A program made the translations under genes and the position numbers. The notes below the pieces were generated by a model. It did no database searches and was not told the DNA's origin. It saw nothing but the letters and a program-made list of their open reading frames with translations. Source: Siphonodentalium dalli (lineage: Eukaryota; Mollusca; Scaphopoda; Gadilida; Siphonodentaliidae). Taken from it: a stretch of DNA of 64,000 bases. Positions 23,095 to 33,833 of this stretch are shown here, one piece after another (the first letter of the stretch is position 1; each line of letters begins with the position of its first letter). The stretch is taken from positions 246,791,827 through 246,855,826 of the forward strand of contig CP136064.1 in NCBI GenBank assembly GCA_032622095.1. The letters are read 5' to 3'.

Positions 23095-23363
23095 CCCTTT
23101 CATGACTGGAGCTGTGCTGGTGCAACTTTAAAGATCCTATGCCAGTGTATTCTCTTATACGGTATATGCAAGTCTTCCATAGGGAGTCTCGCATGTATAA
23201 GAGAATGCACTGCTTACAAGGTCAAGGTAAATATTGTTAGGCCAATGTATTCTCTTGTATATGTGAGGCTCTATATAGGAGACTCGCATATACAAGAGAA
23301 TGCATTGGCACAGGGTTTTCTCAATATTTCAGGAAGCTCCCGTCATGGAAGAATAAAGCAGGG
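23095..23363. mobile_element. Family B MITE, sharing TTAA with its neighbour
   Basis: The left end CCCTTTCATGACTGGAGC starts immediately after TTAA 23091-23094, which also closes the preceding element. The right end ...AAGCAGGG is followed by TTAA at 23364-23367. It has two core palindromes. Confidence 0.85.
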
Positions 23364-23915
23364 TTAAAATGGAACCTCCCTTAAAATGAGATATGAGATT
23401 CGACATAAACTGAGTTAGTCTTAATGTGAAAAGATGATCAAAAGACAAAACAATTTCCTATATATTGTCCTGCGTGTTACCTCTCTACGTTCCTTTATAT
23501 ACATCATGCCAACGGGAATTCAATTTCCGTAATTGTAAAGTAGAATAATTGGCTAGTATGTGATTGCCCCGTTGCTCGTGTTTTTTTTTTTGTGTGAGTC
23601 ATGCCATTTTATCTTGATTAGGTTTCCTATACATGCTCACGGCCCAGGGATAAATGCAGTAATTTTACTGTCCGCTCGTCCAATCTGAGTGATTTTATGG
23701 ACGATATCTGACCACTCTAATGGACACTAATTCTGCTGATAATCAATCTACCTACACAATGAATACTGTTTTAGTATGTTAATGGGAAACTGTCTGTCAA
23801 TTTAAATATCTGATTTCCATACAAAGGATTGAACTTCAGTTCAAATATGTTTAGAATTTTGGAATATTTTACCTAATTTTAACTCATAAATTATCTCTCT
23901 CTGTCTCCAAATTAC

Positions 23916-24231
23916 CTGTATAGTTTAGATTCTATCTTTGGTTTATCTTGAATACAGGTCAGTTACAATAATGCCCTAAATAATTGACTCCTTAACCACA
24001 GAAGAATTATGGGTAACTTTTCAGGATTTAGTCAGAAATATGGCTTATTGCCATTCATCGGAAAGCTCTCAGTAAGAGCTTTCCGATGAATGGCAACAAG
24101 CCATATTTCCGACTAAATCCTGAAAAGTTACCCATAATTCTTCTGTGGTTAAGGAGTCGATTATTTAGGGCATTACTGGAACTGTATAGTTTAGAATCTA
24201 TCTTTGTTTTATCTTGAATACAGCTCCGTTA
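23916..24231. repeat. 50-bp direct duplication bracketing a MITE
   Basis: 23916-23965 and 24182-24231 both read CTGTATAGTTTAGA(T/A)TCTA...TTTATCTTGAATACAG...TTA. They lie directly against the ends of the family C MITE (3 bp between them on the right). Confidence 0.92.
23966..24178. mobile_element. Tc1/mariner-like palindromic MITE (family C)
   Basis: Full palindrome with left end CAATAATGCCC, turn GAAAGCTCTCAGTAAGAGC and right end GGGCATTACTG. Confidence 0.9.
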
Positions 24232-24291
24232 TATCATGTCTCACATTGTAAGGATTAGAATTTTCTGAGTGTTTGGATCATCTAATATTAA

Positions 24292-24511
24292 CCCTTTCCG
24301 AAAAGTGTACTAAATACTCGTTGACGAATAGTTCCCCTAGGAACAACCAAACGATTTCCCTCCATTAAATATGACTTCTTCTTTACTTGTATTATCTTTT
24401 TGTCTGTCTGTCTTTTTCTTATTTTTCTGAAAACCCCTCCAAATTAATAATAGACTATTCCAATGTATTCTTTTATAAATGAGTGGGAGAATCCATTTAG
24501 TAAAGAATGGG
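24292..24511. mobile_element. TTAA-type MITE (family E)
   Basis: TTAA at 24288-24291 and 24512-24515. Left end CCCTTTCCGAAAAGTGTAC, right end CCATTTAGTAAAGAATGGG. The inner motifs AATAATAGACTATTCC and TTTTCTGAAAACCCCTCC are shared with the other E copies. Confidence 0.75.
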
Positions 24512-24585
24512 TTAAAGCCATTTTATCATTGATAAATTCCATGTATGATAATTTAAGCGGCAGATTGTTTTTGAAACTTAAGTAT

Positions 24586-24770
24586 ATTATCTAATATATA
24601 TTTTGGGACTTCTGTTTGTCTGTCTGTCTGTTAGCTATGGCCGGGAAAACTGCTGGACGGATTTAGCCCAAACTTGCTATATAAGGGTAAAATCACAGAT
24701 GGAATGTCATCGCACTGCTTCTGAGAACGTCAAAGCACTCATTCTCCAATCCCCCACCACCGCAATTGGT
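24586..24770. repeat. Dispersed repeat with TCTGTCTGT tract, copy 1
   Basis: ATTATCTAATATATATTTTG, GGGACTTCTGT and TTAGCTATGGCCGGGAAAAC recur at 25432. The copy decays after about 24700. Confidence 0.75.
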
Positions 24771-25428
24771 AGTTCATGGGTTAATCGTGTGATAGTTAAA
24801 GAGCGTTCGTATCTGCAGTGTCATTGATAAAGAGCATGTATGTGTCAAACCGTTACATAGGAAATATGCATGCATTTCCATTGCATATAACTTGCTTCTA
24901 CGAATCTTCCCAAGGCTGGCAAAATTGTTAATAAATGCGTTTATGTCTCTTCGATAATTGTCTAATACAATTAAAGCGTGGAGTCTGTCCATTTTCCCAT
25001 GAAAAATCGAATTCTACGACCACCGGGTTCGAGATATGTTATTATTTCCGACATCGTCATTTTTGTCACTCGAAATCACGCACTCGATTCGGCGTCAATT
25101 CACCCCTTGCGAGGCCTTCTAAAATTATGTCTTCACTTCCCAGTTATGCCCCAGGGTGTCGACTATGAGGAGAGATTTATTGAAAGTCATAAGATATTTT
25201 TTATTGCCCGGGAACAAATTCCGAACAATACTTGTTAGTTGATTCCATCGATCGTCTTATGTTTCCGTTTTCGACGCATCGTGTAAATAATGTACTTGCA
25301 CTAAATCGTTCCTCTTGACTCATTGCCGAGAGTCTTTATCTGTATGACATCATAAGGGTGAATGGGGGAGATTTTCATCTGGTCAGTTTTTCCGCCCTAG
25401 GTGACCTTCACCTTGAAACAGGTACCCA
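24771..25428. other. Unique stretch between two copies of the same dispersed repeat
   Basis: No gene recognised. Frames at 24935-25168 and 25019-25238 overlap and lack recognisable features. The segment is bracketed by direct copies of the repeat at 24586 and 25432. Confidence 0.4.
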
Positions 25429-25431
25429 CAA

Positions 25432-25654
25432 ATTATCTAATATATATTTTGGGACTTCTGTCTGTTTGTTTGTCTGTTAGCTATGGCCGGGAAAACTGCT
25501 CGACGGATTTCGACGAAATTTCATACCTACAGGTAATTTTGTCCGGGGAGTGTTTTGGACGGGTCAAATCGTGACTCCGACCTGACCTTGACCTTCAAAA
25601 TGGTCAATTCAAGGTCAAAGCCCGGACGAAGTTGGGTCACCTGCTAGTATAATA
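25432..25654. repeat. Dispersed repeat with TCTGTTTGT tract, copy 2
   Basis: It matches 24586-24700 at its start. It continues with a GACGGATTTCGACGAAATTTC segment and ends GGGTCACCTGCTAGTATA. The layout resembles pearl-like repeats, but the class is not certain. Confidence 0.65.
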
Positions 25655-25877
25655 TAAATTACATTCTATTGGAAAGAAGAAGCTCTAAAATAGAGATTGT
25701 AAGTTAAAAAAAATATATTTTACAAACTTACAATCTTAGTTAAAGAAAAGATTTTACAAAGGAAAAAATTATAATGTTAATGTCAAAACATTGAAGCATG
25801 ATTAAGTATGGCTTTACTAAACTCATATGTTATCATGAATGAAACTGTCAGAGATGTTCCACAGAGAACCATGTTTT

Positions 25878-26130
25878 CAAGCCTTGAAATAGTGTGCCTG
25901 TCATTTGCAGAATGAGGTCCCCAGAGGGTGAATTTAGTGATGCTACCCCGCATAGCGGGCTAGCATCACCAAATTCACCCTCTGGGACCTCATTCTGCTT
26001 ACAACTCAGCAGAATGAGGTTCCCAGTGGGTGAATTTGGTGATAATAGCCCGCTATGCGGGGTAGCATCACTAAATTCACCCTCTGGGAACCTCATTCTG
26101 CAAATGACAGGCACCCTATTTCAAGGCTTG
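25878..26130. mobile_element. hAT-type double-hairpin MITE (family A), complete
   Basis: Ends CAAGCCTTGAAATAGTGTG and CCCTATTTCAAGGCTTG. A perfect 8-bp target duplication CATGTTTT lies at 25870-25877 and 26131-26138. Both inner hairpins are complete, so the GAGGT(C/T)CCCAG arm occurs four times in alternating orientation. Confidence 0.92.
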
Positions 26131-26934
26131 CATGTTTTCCTACATTTGTCCAACTGCTTTCGCATCAAGTATGAAACTCTTGAAAATGTTTGTTTGCAAT
26201 CAGTGGGAGGTGGTGGGGGGAGGGGGAGGGAGTATGGGGGAATTATCTCACCCATGCCCCTGTGGAATATAGGAAGAGGAAGTACTACCTTGTACCGAGA
26301 TTATGAATGACAATATTGCATGTGTACCTGGGCTTTGTGTTGATCTTGATATATTCTGTCAGATCATAAAAGTATAATTGTTAAAAAGCTTTTTGTCTGT
26401 GATTCAAAGGTGAATAGACACAAAGCTCTGTTATCTGCTATCAATTACCGCGGACACATTAGCATGTTATTGTCCGTGCACAATCTACATATCTCAGATG
26501 TTTTTGCACAAATATGCTAAATGATTTCTCTGATATCTGACGTTGGGATTCTAATTGTTAGCTTATTTGTCTTTCAATTATTGAAATCAGTCCAAGCCTT
26601 GAAGTAAATTAGCAAAATCTCAGCTATTACAGCCTGTCATTGTGACAGGTTCATAATAATTTCAGCCTGTCAGTTCATACCTTCTGCCTGTCAACAAAAT
26701 GTCACAGTAATATGATATGCGACGAATTTAGAGATATCCGTGAACAGTTCATTCCAAAATAATATTGGCTATCTCCAACGCGAGAAAAGTTTTGTGGTTT
26801 GATATCTATAGCTAATATATCGCTCCTGAAGAGGGTGAGTATATTTCTAAAATTGGCCTTCAGAAAATTTAAATAATAACTTACAACCATACTGATGATC
26901 TGGCGTTGACAGCATTTACATCTATATGTAATTA
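26131..26934. other. Stretch with a possible partial hAT-like fragment
   Basis: A G-rich tract lies at 26208-26240. At about 26593-26705, CCAAGCCTTGAAGTAAATTAG is followed by repeated CCTGTCA/TGACAGG motifs. A related inverted piece occurs at about 28990-29100, ending CAAGGCTTGA. No gene recognised. Confidence 0.4.
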
Positions 26935-27720
26935 TACCCCCCGCAACGAAGTTAGGGGGGGTATACTGGAGTCAGCTTGTCCGTCCGTCCGTCCGTCCGT
27001 CGTCCGTCCGTCCGTCGTCCGTCGTCCGTCCGTCCGTGGACACAAATTTGTCCGGAGTTTTTCTCAGTCGTTTTTTGATCAATTTCTGTGAAACTTGGCA
27101 CAGACATCAACCATCATGGGAACCTGTGCACCTGCGATTATGACGTCTGTCGGACTTTTATTTTTGGAGTTATCCCCCCTTTTTCGACTTAGAAAATTTT
27201 CGCAACATGTATACTTTTGTCCGAGCTTTTATTCCTACATTTTTCGGTCAATTTTTTTTAAACTTGGCACAGATATTTAGTACCATTGGAACTTGTGCAC
27301 CTGCGATTATGACATCTGTCTGACATTTTTTGGTGGAGTTATCCCCCTTTTTCAACTTAGAAACTTTTTTTGCAACATGCATAATTTTGTCCAAGCTTTT
27401 ATTCCTACATTTTTCGGTCAATGTTTTTTAATCTTGGCACTGATATTTAGTACCATGGGAACCTGTGCACCTGCGATTATGACGTCTGTCCGACATTTTT
27501 TGTGTGGAGTTATTCCCCTTTTTCGCAACATACATAATTTTGTCCAAGCTTTTATTCCTACATTTTTCGGTCAATAGGTTTAAGATTAGGGTTATGGTTG
27601 TACACCTGCAATGGGAACTGTTATTTTATTATTTTAACTAAATGTTTACTGACATGTGAAACATCTTAGTATTTTAAAAAGGGGGGTATCCGTAGTCCCA
27701 TTGGGACAGTCACACCTCTA
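26935..27720. mobile_element. Pearl-like (possible Helentron-derived) element 1
   Basis: The 5' end is a hairpin ATACCCCCCG...GGGGGGTAT, followed by GTCCGTCCGTCC repeats (about 26980-27040). Three core repeats follow with a period of about 170 bp (CCTGCGATTATGAC at 27131, 27300 and 27470). The 3' end has the small hairpin GTCCCATTGGGAC and then ACACCTCTAG. Known bivalve pearl elements have core repeats of about 160 bp between unique flanks; assignment here is by architecture. Confidence 0.7.
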
Positions 27721-27815
27721 GTTACTCATATATATATATGTATGTGTATATATATGTATATATATATAGCTGTATATATATATATATGTATATATATATG
27801 TATATATATCACTAT
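27721..27815. repeat. AT-rich microsatellite (TATATG/TA)n
   Basis: Imperfect (TA)n with interspersed TATG, immediately after the pearl-like element. Simple repeats commonly abut such elements. Confidence 0.9.
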
Positions 27816-28169
27816 TTGTGTGAGTCGATCGACAGATAGACTCGTGATTTTAATAATCAATTTATTACTTATATAATCCATATGTAGTATGATGCCAAAA
27901 TGCTTATTGAAATATCTTATGTATATAGTGTATATATGTTCGTGTTTGTTCCACCTTAAATGGTGGCTTTATGCATTAAAACAATTCATTCAACACCCAA
28001 TGCTACCTAGAAAGTGTCATCATTCTTCAAAGAAATTTAACTTATTCCTGATATTAAAAAATTTAATCATTGATGAATTGAGTTGCTATAAGCTTATAAT
28101 AAACCCTAAAGTTGTACATTCCTATTCTCATATGATATCAGATCCCTAGATTATATATATCTTCAAGAT

Positions 28170-28581
28170 GCATAATCCGATTAAGCGCCCCGTCAACTGC
28201 TATTTATTTGGTTGCGGGGGTAAAAATTATTTGATTCGAGTCGAGGAATCCACCTATCAAAGCTCACAGTTATTAGATATCAATTGTTGAAATCTATTAT
28301 TTTTCACCATTGAGACTTATTAGTGGCCCAGTAAAAAGTTGATGAGCCAACGGTCTCGGACTCAAAAATCAAGATGCTTTGTGTTACAATAAGGCCAAAT
28401 TTCATCGAACAACATGTTGATAAATAACACGTTTCGGGCAATTTGATACTATAATTGATAGTGGTTAGCATTTTTTTTTTTCAGCAATTAATTGATTCTG
28501 ATAATTTAATCGTCGATCATTTCTAAAAATGTTGTTGTTGTTGGAATCTGATTATATGGGGACCATCAAATCGGATTAAGT
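28170..28581. mobile_element. Dispersed repeat family F, copy 2
   Basis: It aligns with 7742-8118. Ends ATAATCCGATTAA and AATCGGATTAA form a short terminal inverted repeat. The (TTG)n tract at 28530-28541 is shorter than in copy 1. No coding frame. Confidence 0.75.
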
Positions 28582-28589
28582 ACCTTTAA

Positions 28590-28923
28590 CCCTTTGGAGA
28601 GTATTTATAACGTCATATACATGACATCATGCAAGAGTTTAATGTCAACGTCATAGCAATAAATATGAACAAATTTGGGTCAAAAGGTCCAATAATTCGT
28701 TTTAATTGATGTGAATTTTCTGATTAGGTGTGCTATCATAATCTATTGTACTTATAAATTGGGATATTATATTAATCAAAACATCTCCTATACAAATCAT
28801 TTATAAATCAGATGATTAACTGAAGTTATGTCTACATAAAAATGACACTTCCTGAAACGACATACATGCCGCTCCACTCGCGAACCGTACAGCAACATAT
28901 ATGTTGTCCTACTCGCCAAAGGG
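28590..28923. mobile_element. TTAA-flanked MITE, separate family
   Basis: TTAA at 28586-28589 and 28924-28927. The left end is CCCTTTGGAGAGTATT and the right end is the inverse of CCCTTTGGCGAGTAGG. The interior is AT-rich and unrelated to families B and E. Consistent with a piggyBac-type non-autonomous element. Confidence 0.75.
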
Positions 28924-29191
28924 TTAAGTGTTTCCATAGACTACTGGTTGCTTTTTGCATTCCTGGGATTGATCATCAGCTAACGTAGGGCAGGGTCTGT
29001 CACAATGGCAGGTACAGCATCATTTCAGCCTGTCATATTTAAATTTTCATTAAGTTTCAACCTGTCAATGACCATGACAGGCCAGTATTTCAAGGCTTGA
29101 GTATGTCTGTATGTGCATGTGTGCATCTGTCAGGCTGCTTTCAATGCTAACTTCAGTTTGTATCCGGTCCATATCACTGTATATCACCGTT

Positions 29192-29445
29192 CAAGCCTTG
29201 AAATAGCGTGCCTGTCATTTGCAGAATGAGGTCCCCAGAGGGTGAATTTAGTGATGCTACCCCACATAGCAGGCTAGCATCACCAAATTCACCCTCTGGG
29301 AACCTCATTCTACTGAGGTGTAAGCAGAATGAGGTCCCCAGACGGTGAATTTGGTGATGCTAGCCCGCTATGCGGGGTAGCATCACTAAATTAACCATCT
29401 GGGAACCTCATTCTGCAAATGACAGACACAATATTTCAAGATATA
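29192..29445. mobile_element. hAT-type double-hairpin MITE (family A)
   Basis: The left end CAAGCCTTGAAATAGCGTG is intact; the right terminus decayed to ATTTCAAGATATA. The flanking octamer TCACCGTT occurs at 29184-29191 and 29446-29453. Both inner hairpins are present. Confidence 0.85.
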
Positions 29446-29976
29446 TCACCGTTATTTGAAGTGATATTAGATGCTTTGCAGATTCATGTTCATAGTATAA
29501 GCTGTCTGCCCCCCCCCCCTCCTCTCCCACCCCCATCACCCACTCTGGAATTAATTCCCTGAAAATATCAGTATGGTACCCAAGATTGTTCCATTGCACT
29601 GATAACTTTATGTACTTTTACATCTATTTTCAATGTCAACCATAGAAAATTATATGTCTCTGGTGTTTCTAACCTCATTGAGGGGTTTCCATGTCTGAGC
29701 TATTTCAGGAGGTAGAAAGTTTAGATGAACCGACACACAAAACTACTTAACTGTTAAGATAGCTATATGATAGTACACCACATGAAGGAATCTATGTCAT
29801 CTGAAGACCACATCAAGCGTATTATATAACAATAAAAATGTCACAAATATTACTTTAATCATAGTTTTACAGTGGAAATTTTGGGTAGAGTGTTTTCAGC
29901 AAGTATATAAATTGAGTGGAAATGAATAACTGCTATAAAAAGTACATGATCTAAACTGCATGTAGTAAAAGGGTGG
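29446..29976. other. Unique stretch with poly-C tract
   Basis: Poly-C of about 12 bases at 29507-29518. No gene or known repeat otherwise. Confidence 0.5.
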
Positions 29977-30229
29977 CAAGCCTTGAAATAGGGTGTCTGT
30001 CATTTGCAGAATGAGGTCCCCAGAGGGTGAATTTAGTGATGCTACCCCGCATAGTGGGCTAGCATCACCAAATTCGCCCTCTGGGAACCTCATTCTGCTG
30101 AGGTGTAAGCAGAATGAGGTCCAGAGGGTGGATTTGGTGATGCTAGCCCGCTATGCGGGGTAGCATCACTAAATTCACCCTCTGGGGACCTCATTCTGCA
30201 AATGACAAGACACCCTATTTCAAGGCTTG
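29977..30229. mobile_element. hAT-type double-hairpin MITE (family A)
   Basis: Ends CAAGCCTTGAAATAGGG and CCCTATTTCAAGGCTTG. Both inner hairpins are present. The flanking octamers do not match, so a target duplication is not supported here. Confidence 0.85.
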
Positions 30230-30421
30230 TTCAAAAACTTCAACATATTTTAATGCAGTTTTGGCTTTAAAATTAGTTGACGTCACATCCTATAATTCAC
30301 TCGTTGCACTTGTTGAAATATTACTTCCTTATTTGTGGATATACGTCATCAATTTTCTGCCAATCCAAGGTGGGCATGTGTTCTGCGTTTATTTCCTCAA
30401 TTCTTTCCTTATGAGCGACGA

Positions 30422-30523
30422 GAGCTGGTCCGTATGATCGACGCGAGCTGGTCCGTTTGATCGACATGAACTGGTCCGTATGATCGACATGAGCTGGTCC
30501 ATATGATCGACATGAACTGGTCC
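30422..30523. repeat. Minisatellite, 23-bp unit x 4.4
   Basis: Tandem GAGCTGGTCCGTATGATCGAC plus two bases, with point variants (GAACTGG, GTCCATATG). It sits in an 87-codon minus-strand frame that is not otherwise gene-like. Confidence 0.92.
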
Positions 30524-31057
30524 GAGACCTTTATGGTTAATCTGAAGAGACACGCTAATGGAAATTAGTACGAAGCCTTTATTGGCATTTATCGCATGTG
30601 ATAAGTGAAGTCGTGGCATACAGCAATCATCCCATGCACTCCCTGCCATCATGTAATTATCAGCCTCTATAATTAAGTTCTATGACTTTGTGCTGATTTG
30701 TGTAATATTGCTTAATTCCACATCCCTTTCTATGTATTGGCTATTTGGACTTTACATGGGTTCACCTTGTAATCACTCGATACTTACATTGACTGGACGT
30801 AGCCCTCTTTACATAACGACATGATCAGAAAACTTTTCTGAAGGGAAATGGGAATGTAGTTCACTTCTGCAGTCAGCATTTATTCTGAGTTGCTACTTGA
30901 CTTACTAATACAGATATTATCAATATAGATAGATAAGGCGAACATTTATAGAAACTAAAGGGCAATGATGTGCTCTAAGAGTAGACTAATACCACGATGC
31001 TCACATATATAATTTGTTGAGTGAGGGGCTTTCCGAAATTTCCTCATACAGTATGTA
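30524..31057. other. Unique stretch, nothing recognised
   Basis: No supported open frame, repeat or RNA gene. Confidence 0.5.
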
Positions 31058-31270
31058 AAGTAATGCCCTAAGTAATCGACTCTTTAACTACAGCAGAATT
31101 ATGGGTAACTTTTCAGGATTTAGTCGGAAATATGGCTTGTTGCCATTCACCGGAAAGCTCTCGGGGAGAGCTTTCCGATGAATGGCAACAAGCCATATTT
31201 CCGACTAAATCCTGAAAAGTTAGACATAATTCTGCTGTAGTTAAATAGTCGATTACTTAGGGCATTACTG
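31058..31270. mobile_element. Tc1/mariner-like palindromic MITE (family C)
   Basis: Full palindrome with the turn GAAAGCTCTCGGGGAGAGC. Right end GGGCATTACTG followed by TA; left end AAGTAATGCCC preceded by TA. Confidence 0.9.
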
Positions 31271-31303
31271 TATGTGAATCATTTCATATATTTCAACAAA
31301 TAC

Positions 31304-31612
31304 CGAGCCTTGAAATAGTGGGTCTGTCATTTACAGATTGAGGTCCCCAGAGGGTGAATTTAGTGATGCTATGGGAGACCTAGGATCAGAGTGAAGTTCC
31401 CCAGTTGAAGTTGGTGATGTTCGCCCATTAGTCACCTCAATTTTATCTTCTGCAAATTAGGGGATATAGAAACTGAACAGAAGGGAAAAGGGAACTAAAA
31501 ATAATGTTAATTTGAGACTATAGATACTTTCCAGAAGATAAGGCCCAAGCAGAATGAGGTCCCCGGTGGGTCATATAACCCGCAAATGACACAAACACTA
31601 TTTGAAGTCTTG
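31304..31612. mobile_element. hAT-type MITE, long variant (family A2), spacer inverted
   Basis: Left end CGAGCCTTGAAATAGTG. The spacer runs in the opposite sense to the 10.8-kb copy (GGGGATATAGAAACTGAACAG, then GATACTTTCCAGAAGATAAGG). The right end is CACTATTTGAAGTCTTG. Both hairpins have lost an arm. Confidence 0.65.
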
Positions 31613-31893
31613 GTTTGGAGTGGTTTTACTGCACACTAAATTTTGCAAAAATTAACCTAGAAACTTGTAGAACCCTGAATACATCTTGAAAAATAGTTAA
31701 AACTCAAACTTGATAAATGAAGACTGACGGTTTGAGCCGCTTGGTACAGATATGTCACACATCAATTCACACACACGGAGAATCAATAGGCAGATGGATT
31801 TTTATGATCCTATGCCCCTGAGCATCACATAAGAGGAACCTCTCAGACTTGAAGCTCATGAATTTTTAACACCATCCCATCTCTCTTTTCTAG

Positions 31894-31974
31894 GACATTG
31901 TTCACAGTGACGGGAAGCCAAAGGTGAAGAGTTTCCGAGTGCCGTCCATAACGCAGGCTTCCGTTTATCATGAG
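31894..31974 (+). CDS. HYCC1: Hyccin (FAM126) exon a: first exon found in the window
   Basis: This 27-codon exon is the first recognised piece of a hyccin gene. Its translation contains KVKSFRVPSITQASVYHE, matching by eye the conserved family segment where vertebrate hyccin has K-V-L-S-F-T-I-P-S-L...S-V-Y-H-E-P. The acceptor is TTTTCTAG (AG at 31892-31893); the donor is GTTAGT from 31975. Exons a-g join in one frame (81+119+96+165+88+160+443 = 1152 nt: 383 codons plus stop). In animals hyccin is a cytosolic protein whose N-terminal helical domain binds TTC7. With EFR3 it supports the plasma-membrane phosphatidylinositol 4-kinase PI4KA and thus PI4P synthesis; loss of human HYCC1 causes hypomyelination with cataract. 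About 110 N-terminal residues of the family are not found in this window. Whether this is the single invertebrate hyccin or one of two paralogues cannot be told. Confidence 0.9.
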
Positions 31975-32750
31975 GTTAGTGTCGTGGGGCGAAGATGGAA
32001 GTCTTTGCTTGTGCGATTTGATGTCTGGTCGCTCATTATACTTCTGTGTGATGTACTTTTATAAAGAGTCTTATAATCTTTAAAAGATGGTCTATCTCCT
32101 TCTAAATATGTGTTATATAGTTGCGGGATATAAAATAATAAATATGAGTCGAAAACACCTGTCCAAAAACGCTTCTATTAATTAATATTGGTTTTATATC
32201 AATATTTTCTTATATACATGTATTTCGATAATCAAGTGGACATTACTATTTTTAGAATTTTTATATAGAGTTATGCCGCATGCTATGCTCCAAACAAATG
32301 CCACCCATAAATTTCCCAAAATGATTGTATGTTTTATACCAGAAAATTTGAAATAGAATCAATATTAATTGATAGAAGCTTTTCACGATAGGGCCTTCAG
32401 TTCATGTTTATTATATTGTACACAGTAAACTAGATTAAAACTTGTTATAGGAAGGGCTAGACCATCTTTAATGAAAAAATGAAGAAAAAAAATGACCCCT
32501 TTTGTAATTACAACAAATATAAAAATTTTCCATCATATTGTAAAATAAAGAGTGTTTGGCTCAGTATTTTGTAGAATGCGAAAGCAATCCATAATCTGAA
32601 TAAAGCATGAATATGAGCATAATATATATGTATACATTTGGCACCAGGAATGTAAAAAAAGAAAGATATCTAAGCATGGACTTAATAAATATCAAAATTT
32701 CTTTCTTTTTTTAAATTATGGATCAATAACTATAACTTATCAACTTTTAA

Positions 32751-32995
32751 TGATGGGAGCTGCGCTGGTGCAGAATTAAAATCCTGTGTCAGTGTATTCT
32801 CTTATATATGCGAGTCTCCCATAGGGAGCCTCACATATATAAGAGAATGCACTGGCTTACAAGGTCAGGATAATATTGTTAGGCCAATGTATTCTCTTAA
32901 TATGCGAGGCTCCCTATAGGAGACTCGCCATATATAAGAGAATGGATTGGCTCATGGTTTTTGCAAAATTTCAGGAAGCTCCTATCATGGAAGGG
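32751..32995. mobile_element. TTAA-type MITE (family B) in a hyccin intron
   Basis: TTAA at 32747-32750 followed by TGATGGGAGCTGCGCTGG. The right end GCTCCTATCATGGAAGGG is followed by a decayed TTTA. Two core palindromes: 32791-32855 and about 32881-32950. Confidence 0.75.
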
Positions 32996-33694
32996 TTTAT
33001 ATACATGTGTTTATAGTTGGACCATTATATAAAACACAAGATCTCAAGACACTAAAAGGAGTGGATTCATGTGAAATAACATAGATTTTTATAAAAGACT
33101 GTAAAACAACTATCAACAAATACATGAAAAAATGTTTTATTTTCATTATTAATAGCTCTCTATTAATGAGATTTCTCATCTCAAAACCATTGTTATGTAA
33201 ACATTACTGTTACAGTGGAATTACCAATAAAGTCCAGTTAGTCCAATAAGATACCAAAGTTTAATCAAAATTTGACAGCTAACATTGGAAAAGGTCAAAG
33301 CATTGAAAAAATTTCTGAAAAATGATATTCAGACTAAAATATTTGAACTTACTACACGATTAGTGATGTGTGTTGACAAATCACTGTGACAGTTTTGTTT
33401 ACAACATGTTAAATTTCATTATTGGATAATTATCAATAATGAATATAAGAAGTTTATCTATTTCTTCATCTTCTTAGAGGCGATGTTTTTTTAGGCTTTT
33501 ATATTTTTTGCACATTACCCACTATGAGTGCCCTGGACCATTTAAGTCAGAAACAATATTTATAAACCACCGCCTCATATGCTGGCAGTGTGTTGACCAC
33601 AAGGGAATTGTGATCTACATTAATCTAGTGGTCCTCCGAGCTCCATCAGACATTTATTGAGTGTAAACTATTGCTATTGTTGGAAGTGACCTTC

Positions 33695-33833
33695 CCAAGC
33701 CTTGAAATAGCGTGCCTGTCATTTGCAGATTGAGGTCCCCAGAGGGTGAATTTGGTGATGCGGGCTAGCATCACCAAATTCACCCTCTGGGGACCTCATT
33801 CTGCAAATGACAGGCACGCTATTTCAAGGCTTG
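33695..33833. mobile_element. hAT-type single-hairpin MITE (family A) in a hyccin intron
   Basis: Ends CAAGCCTTGAAATAGCGTG and CACGCTATTTCAAGGCTTG. Only one inner hairpin is present, so the whole element is a simple palindrome around GGTGATGCGGGCTAGCATC. The flanking octamers TGACCTTC and TCACCTTC match at 7 of 8. Confidence 0.85.

Noticed and set aside
25848-26310. Overlapping frames in both directions with FPEGEFGDASP-type peptides, seen at many loci
   Set aside because: They are translations of the family A/A2 palindromic arms. The same peptide appears on both strands because the DNA is a palindrome, not because of a protein family.
26980-27040. GTCCGTCC runs as independent microsatellites
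   Set aside because: The same tract occurs at the same place in several pearl-like elements, so it is treated as part of the element.
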